Part shown: one piece after another, positions 30,239-33,517 of the stretch
Numbering within the stretch: position 1 is the stretch's first letter
Layout of the letters: every line of letters begins with the position of its first letter
Source: a virus
Virus record (IMG/VR): IMGVR_UViG_3300037241_000049
Location: 1-33,517 of that record
Direction: 5' to 3' (one strand)
DNA: 33,517 bases
The notes under the pieces: generated by a model
What the model was told of the DNA's origin: nothing
Database searches by the model: none
The model's input: the letters and a program-made list of their open reading frames with translations, nothing else
Program-made: the position numbers and the translations under genes

Positions 30239-31195
30239 ATGGCAACAGTTGTTATTACTCCGGAAATGCAGCGAGCGAATGCGGAGGCACTGCTGGGCAA
30301 GGATCCCGGCAAGTTCCGCGACCCCGGCCAGCGCTGGACCGTCAAACGGTATGCCGAGATTCAGCGGCTGCTCAAACAGGCGGAAGCCGACAAGCCCGTC
30401 ACCATCCTCAACCTGAACCCCTTTTCATTAAAAATCAATGGCGGTGTCTTTTTTCCGGAGGAGATTGCCCCGTGCCCTCCGGGCAAGCCTTACACCATCC
30501 ACCTGATCCGGGAGACGCGTTGGGGCCATAAAGACCTGGGCTGCGATGCGCAGAACATGATGCAGATGGAACCGGTGCCGGCGATTCCGCTGGTGCTGGC
30601 GGCCGAATATATTCGCGAATACGTGCAGCAGGACGGCGGCTTCGGTGGAGTGCTCTGCTATGTCGGCGATCACGACCCGGCCAGCTTCAAGAAAGGCGCG
30701 ATGATCCGCGTTCCCGAGGTTGCCTACAACGAGCGGGGAGAGTTTTACGTAGAGGTTCGCGAGCGCGACTTCCACGAGACGCTGGCGGCCATCCGGAAGA
30801 AGCGTAATTCGTCCATTCTGAACCGGCTGCAGTCGGCCAATGCCTGGTACGAGAACGACTCGCAGCGCATGAACGTGAACGACACCCATCGCGATATGGC
30901 ACGCCTGGCGCTAGAAGAAGGGCTGATTCCCGAATTGCCGCGCTGGGTCATGCAGGCCAACACGCTCACCGAAAAGCAGCCGGAGCCTTGCCCAAGCTGC
31001 GCAACGACGCCCAAGGCCGGGGCAATTCTTTGCGTGAACTGCGGTCACATCTTCAATGTGATTCAGGCCTACAAGAACACGCGTATCGCTTACGGCGCGG
31101 TGGAGATGGATCGCCTGACCGCGGAGGAGTGGAAGACAGTGAACCAGATCAAGGCGGACCGCGATAAGGCAAAGGGCAAGGCAGGCGCCCCGTGA
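30239..31195 (+). CDS. Hypothetical head-region protein with C-terminal zinc ribbon, 318 aa
   Basis: ATG 30239 lies eight bases after AAGGAG (30225-30230). Residues 45-110 are a beta domain (TILNLNPFSLKINGGVFFPE, CPPGKPYTIHLIRETRWGHK). Residues 170-235 are a charged helical stretch (EVRERDFHETLAAIRKKRNS). Residues 251-268 form a C-x2-C-x10-C-x2-C zinc ribbon (CPSC, CVNC), and the C-terminus is Lys-rich. The protein has no transmembrane segment. I do not recognise the family. A structural or DNA-contacting role near the portal vertex is possible, since the portal also carries a four-Cys ribbon. Its TGA overlaps the next GTG start. Confidence 0.6.
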   Translation: MATVVITPEMQRANAEALLGKDPGKFRDPGQRWTVKRYAEIQRLLKQAEADKPVTILNLNPFSLKINGGVFFPEEIAPCPPGKPYTIHLIRETRWGHKDLGCDAQNMMQMEPVPAIPLVLAAEYIREYVQQDGGFGGVLCYVGDHDPASFKKGAMIRVPEVAYNERGEFYVEVRERDFHETLAAIRKKRNSSILNRLQSANAWYENDSQRMNVNDTHRDMARLALEEGLIPELPRWVMQANTLTEKQPEPCPSCATTPKAGAILCVNCGHIFNVIQAYKNTRIAYGAVEMDRLTAEEWKTVNQIKADRDKAKGKAGAP

Positions 31196-31872
31196 GCTGG
31201 ACGCTGGGCCAGGTAAAGGCGCGGGTACGGAATCTGCTGGATGATCCCCAGGGATCGTATCTGACCGATGACTTCGTCGTGCCCTTGATTAGCGAGGTCT
31301 ATGACGATGCCAACTCACAACTTGCATCGACGCAATCCTCGTGGGACATCGCCGTGGTTGAGGTGCCTGGTATTCCTCCGGGTACCCCAAACCTGGGACC
31401 CTATCAAACGGGCGCCGGCCCCCTGGCCGCACTCACCGACCAGCCGCTGCGCATCGATTGGAAGCCGGCGGGCGATGACCCTTCCTATTACCGGCTGGTG
31501 ACAAATTACGAAGTCCTTCCCGACCTGCAGCCGCGCGAGGGCATCGCCGGATGGGAGTTCCGCAGCGAGGTCATCTGGCTTACGAATTCCTCCATCGCCG
31601 TAGACCTTCGCGTCCGGGGCGAATTTGGGCCGCAACCGCTGACCAGCGATGAGAGCGTGTTGATCTCGCATCCGCGCATCGGCTACGTCGTCGCCTATGG
31701 CACGGCAGCGCTGATTGCCACAGTACGCGGCAACGATGCGTGGACGAGACAGTATGAACAAAAAGCACTGGAGGGCATGGACGAAATCATGGAGCAACTC
31801 GTCCGCGCCGAACAGGGCCAGGTGCGCCGGGCTGGGAGACAGACCCGGCGGCGCGGATCTTACGGGCAATAG
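31192..31872 (+). CDS. Putative head-tail adaptor/connector protein
   Basis: A 226-residue protein from GTG 31192 (GTGA overlap). The N-terminal LGQVKARVRNLLDDPQGSYL followed by TDDFVVPLISEVYDDANSQL resembles the helical start of phage head-tail adaptor proteins, which contact the portal ring. The middle is strand-rich (YYRLVTNYEVLPDLQPREGI, VIWLTNSSIAVDLRVRGEFG). It ends in a helix (WTRQYEQKALEGMDEIMEQL) and a basic tail. The position, after portal, scaffold, capsid and accessory genes and before tail genes, agrees with a connector. The call is by pattern and place and could be wrong in detail. Confidence 0.6.
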   Translation: MSWTLGQVKARVRNLLDDPQGSYLTDDFVVPLISEVYDDANSQLASTQSSWDIAVVEVPGIPPGTPNLGPYQTGAGPLAALTDQPLRIDWKPAGDDPSYYRLVTNYEVLPDLQPREGIAGWEFRSEVIWLTNSSIAVDLRVRGEFGPQPLTSDESVLISHPRIGYVVAYGTAALIATVRGNDAWTRQYEQKALEGMDEIMEQLVRAEQGQVRRAGRQTRRRGSYGQ

Positions 31873-31900
31873 TTATCTCAACTCTTAATAAGGAGAAATC

Positions 31901-32266
31901 ATGGCAGTTTCAGGAGCAATCATCGATTACACAGCTGGGGCGGGGGATCGTAACTTTACCGTCTTCATCCAGCTTACTTTCAGCGGGAGCTTCACCACCG
32001 GTGGCGATCCCCTCAACTTAACGACGCTGACTAACGCGAATGGCCTCGATGTAGAGGGCGTCTTCGAGCTTCCGCTATCTTTGGGCCCGGCGGTTTACCT
32101 GGAAGACATCGGCGGTTATTATGTGCAGCCGAAAGTTTCCGGGTCGACGGTGAATGCGTTTCTTATTAACGTGTATGCCCCCGGGGGGGCGATCGTCTCC
32201 GGTGCTTACAACACAGCGGTGACGAGCGGCAATGTGATTCTTACCATGCAGAAGCGGCGCGTCTAA
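31901..32266 (+). CDS. Small beta-rich structural candidate, 121 aa
   Basis: ATG 31901 follows AAGGAG with ideal spacing. The whole protein is strand-like, with Gly/Thr-rich loops: GDRNFTVFIQLTFSGSFTTG (about 15-34), VEGVFELPLSLGPAVYLEDI and GYYVQPKVSGSTVNAFLINV, ending in NVILTMQKRRV. It has no Cys, signal peptide or membrane segment. The good ribosome binding site and composition suit an abundant small virion protein such as a decoration or tail protein. It is similar in size and style to the protein at 18886, but I see no convincing alignment between the two. Confidence 0.55.
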   Translation: MAVSGAIIDYTAGAGDRNFTVFIQLTFSGSFTTGGDPLNLTTLTNANGLDVEGVFELPLSLGPAVYLEDIGGYYVQPKVSGSTVNAFLINVYAPGGAIVSGAYNTAVTSGNVILTMQKRRV

Positions 32267-32273
32267 AAGCTAA

Positions 32274-33517
32274 ATGAACTTTGACGGCTTCATCCCGCAC
32301 GAGTTCACTCGCTTTGGTGGGCTCGTAGACAATGACGATCCGACCGTGCTGCCTATGGGCGTTGCGGCGGTCTGCAGGAACTGCAGATTTCAACTCACGA
32401 CCGTGGCCACACGCTACGGCCTGCAGACGGTCATGCAGGGACCAAACCAGGTCCCTATTACCGGCCTGGCTTCTTTGATTTATACCCCGGAGAATCCTGG
32501 CGAGACGCTCTTCCAGGTACCAATGGTCTTCGATACTGACGGCTATCTGCTGGTCGAAAGGCCGGCAGGCAGCGGAAAACTGGTGCGGGTGCAGGGGCCG
32601 CTGGTGAGCCAGCCGGCGAACGCACACGCGATCGTGACCGAGGCCTATAACCGGGCCCTGATCGCGTATTCAGACCTGAAGACACCCTCGGCTCCGATCA
32701 ACGTTTATGGGCTGAGCACGGAGGAGCTTGACCCGTATGGGCAGAAACCTCTCGGTGCATCCTGGCTGAAGTCCACGGCGTATGTCGTGGGCGAGTACGT
32801 CCAACCAACTGCGGCGGGTGGCAATGGACACCTCTACCGATGCATCGTGGCGGGGACGACGTCCACCACGGAGCCAGTGTGGCCGCTTTCGGAAAACGCG
32901 ACGGTTACGGATGGCGGCGTAAGCTGGGAAGAGCTGACGCCGGTGCTGGTGAACAGGCTGCCGGCGCCCAACTCGCCGCAGCCCGGCAGGGTTGCAAGCG
33001 GCGGAGCTTTCGCCGCGGGCCGCGATGTCTACCTGGAGATGACCTACGTCAACGCACAGGGAGAGTCGATTGCTTCGGCTCCGGGCATCCTGGTCAACAC
33101 CAATTTGAATGATGCCGCGGAGTTCACGGTACCAGCCTTGTCCAGCCTGGCGGGGTGGATTCGTGGGCTGGCCGCGGCGTATCAGCCGGTATCCGTCAAC
33201 GTATACGAGGCGGACGTCGCCACGGGCGCCGCAGCTCCCTCTTCGGCGAGCTTTGCCAAGGTAGGGAATTTTGCGCTTGGCACCACGGTCACGGTGACGA
33301 CAACGGCAAGCGGGATTGCGCCGCCATCCTCGAATACCGCTCGGGTCACTCCGGGCGGATTGCAGCCCCCATCGACACCTACCGTCGAACGCGCGTCGAG
33401 CTCGGGCAGCTTTCCTGCTGGGCGGGATGTCTACGTGATTGCCACCTTCACCAATGCATCGGGGGAGACGCTGCCCTCGGTTGCCGGAACGCTGATCAAC
33501 ACCATCCTCGACGACGC
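32274..33517 (+). CDS. Large tail protein, 3' end beyond the window (partial)
   Basis: It opens at ATG 32274, eight bases after the previous stop, and stays open for 414 codons to the window edge. Residues 1-60 read NFDGFIPHEFTRFGGLVDND and on. At about 163-222 lies a carbohydrate-binding-like module of phage tails (STAYVVGEYVQPTAAGGNGH, LYRCIVAGTTSTTEPVWP, GGVSWEEL). Then come beta-sandwich repeats, each with (A/P)AGRDVY, an N-A-x-G-E-(S/T) turn and a V-N-T/I-N-T end (about 245-290 and 380-412). The same sandwich type occurs in the fibre gene at 4275. It is probably a minor tail, hub or fibre protein. No signal peptide is present, unlike the spike cluster. Confidence 0.7.
   Translation, partial: MNFDGFIPHEFTRFGGLVDNDDPTVLPMGVAAVCRNCRFQLTTVATRYGLQTVMQGPNQVPITGLASLIYTPENPGETLFQVPMVFDTDGYLLVERPAGSGKLVRVQGPLVSQPANAHAIVTEAYNRALIAYSDLKTPSAPINVYGLSTEELDPYGQKPLGASWLKSTAYVVGEYVQPTAAGGNGHLYRCIVAGTTSTTEPVWPLSENATVTDGGVSWEELTPVLVNRLPAPNSPQPGRVASGGAFAAGRDVYLEMTYVNAQGESIASAPGILVNTNLNDAAEFTVPALSSLAGWIRGLAAAYQPVSVNVYEADVATGAAAPSSASFAKVGNFALGTTVTVTTTASGIAPPSSNTARVTPGGLQPPSTPTVERASSSGSFPAGRDVYVIATFTNASGETLPSVAGTLINTILDD

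Noticed and set aside
1-33517. tRNA genes, CRISPR arrays, insertion sequences, integrase and attachment sites
   Set aside because: None was recognised on either strand. The repeated elements seen are single hairpins with no spacer-repeat pattern, no transposase frame is present, and the window shows no host/phage boundary.

Overview
The window is one strand-uniform block of a tailed bacteriophage or prophage genome. About 30 closely packed genes all read on the + strand, with many ATGA, GTGA or TAATG stop/start overlaps. No integrase, terminase, tRNA or CRISPR array is visible, so it is an internal segment. The likely host is an acidobacterium (Terriglobia / Acidobacteriaceae type). This is an inference from the GC-rich third codon positions, the style of the sigma factor, the secreted-type domains grafted onto the tail proteins and the palindromic intergenic repeats. 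No host marker gene is present to prove it.

Layout. (1) 1-3050 is an early/replication-type module: a DUF1376-domain protein started by TTG behind a 13-codon minicistron, two probable helicase-loader-like proteins and several small unknown genes. (2) 3156-4268 holds an ECF-type sigma factor, a 222-base spacer and a small basic Cys-containing protein. (3) 4275-22395 is an 18-kb receptor-binding and lysis region. It has seven proteins with Sec signal peptides (six fibre- or spike-like) plus one lipoprotein, and lysis genes (coiled-coil/TM protein, GH108 endolysin, two-TM holin candidate) embedded among them. Three of the big spikes share one N-terminal domain of about 165 residues joined to unrelated bodies. 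Two smaller secreted proteins are stand-alone copies of C-terminal modules of their larger neighbours. (4) 22500-28480 is the head module: portal with a zinc-ribbon insert, scaffold-like protein and major capsid protein, closed by a strong hairpin terminator. (5) 28673-33517 holds a glycosyltransferase-like protein, unknown head/connector proteins, a head-tail adaptor candidate, a small structural candidate and the start of a large tail protein that runs off the window.

The most unusual features are the concentration of Sec signal peptides, cysteine pairs and shuffled modules in the tail-spike region, and a family of six imperfect hairpins (arms beginning CCCA..., ending in a GGGGCACCC-like tail, A-rich loop). 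These hairpins occupy every spacer longer than about 80 bases from 14 kb onward. Together they suggest a phage that has adopted host export signals and host intergenic repeats. All functional calls come from reading the sequence without database searches.
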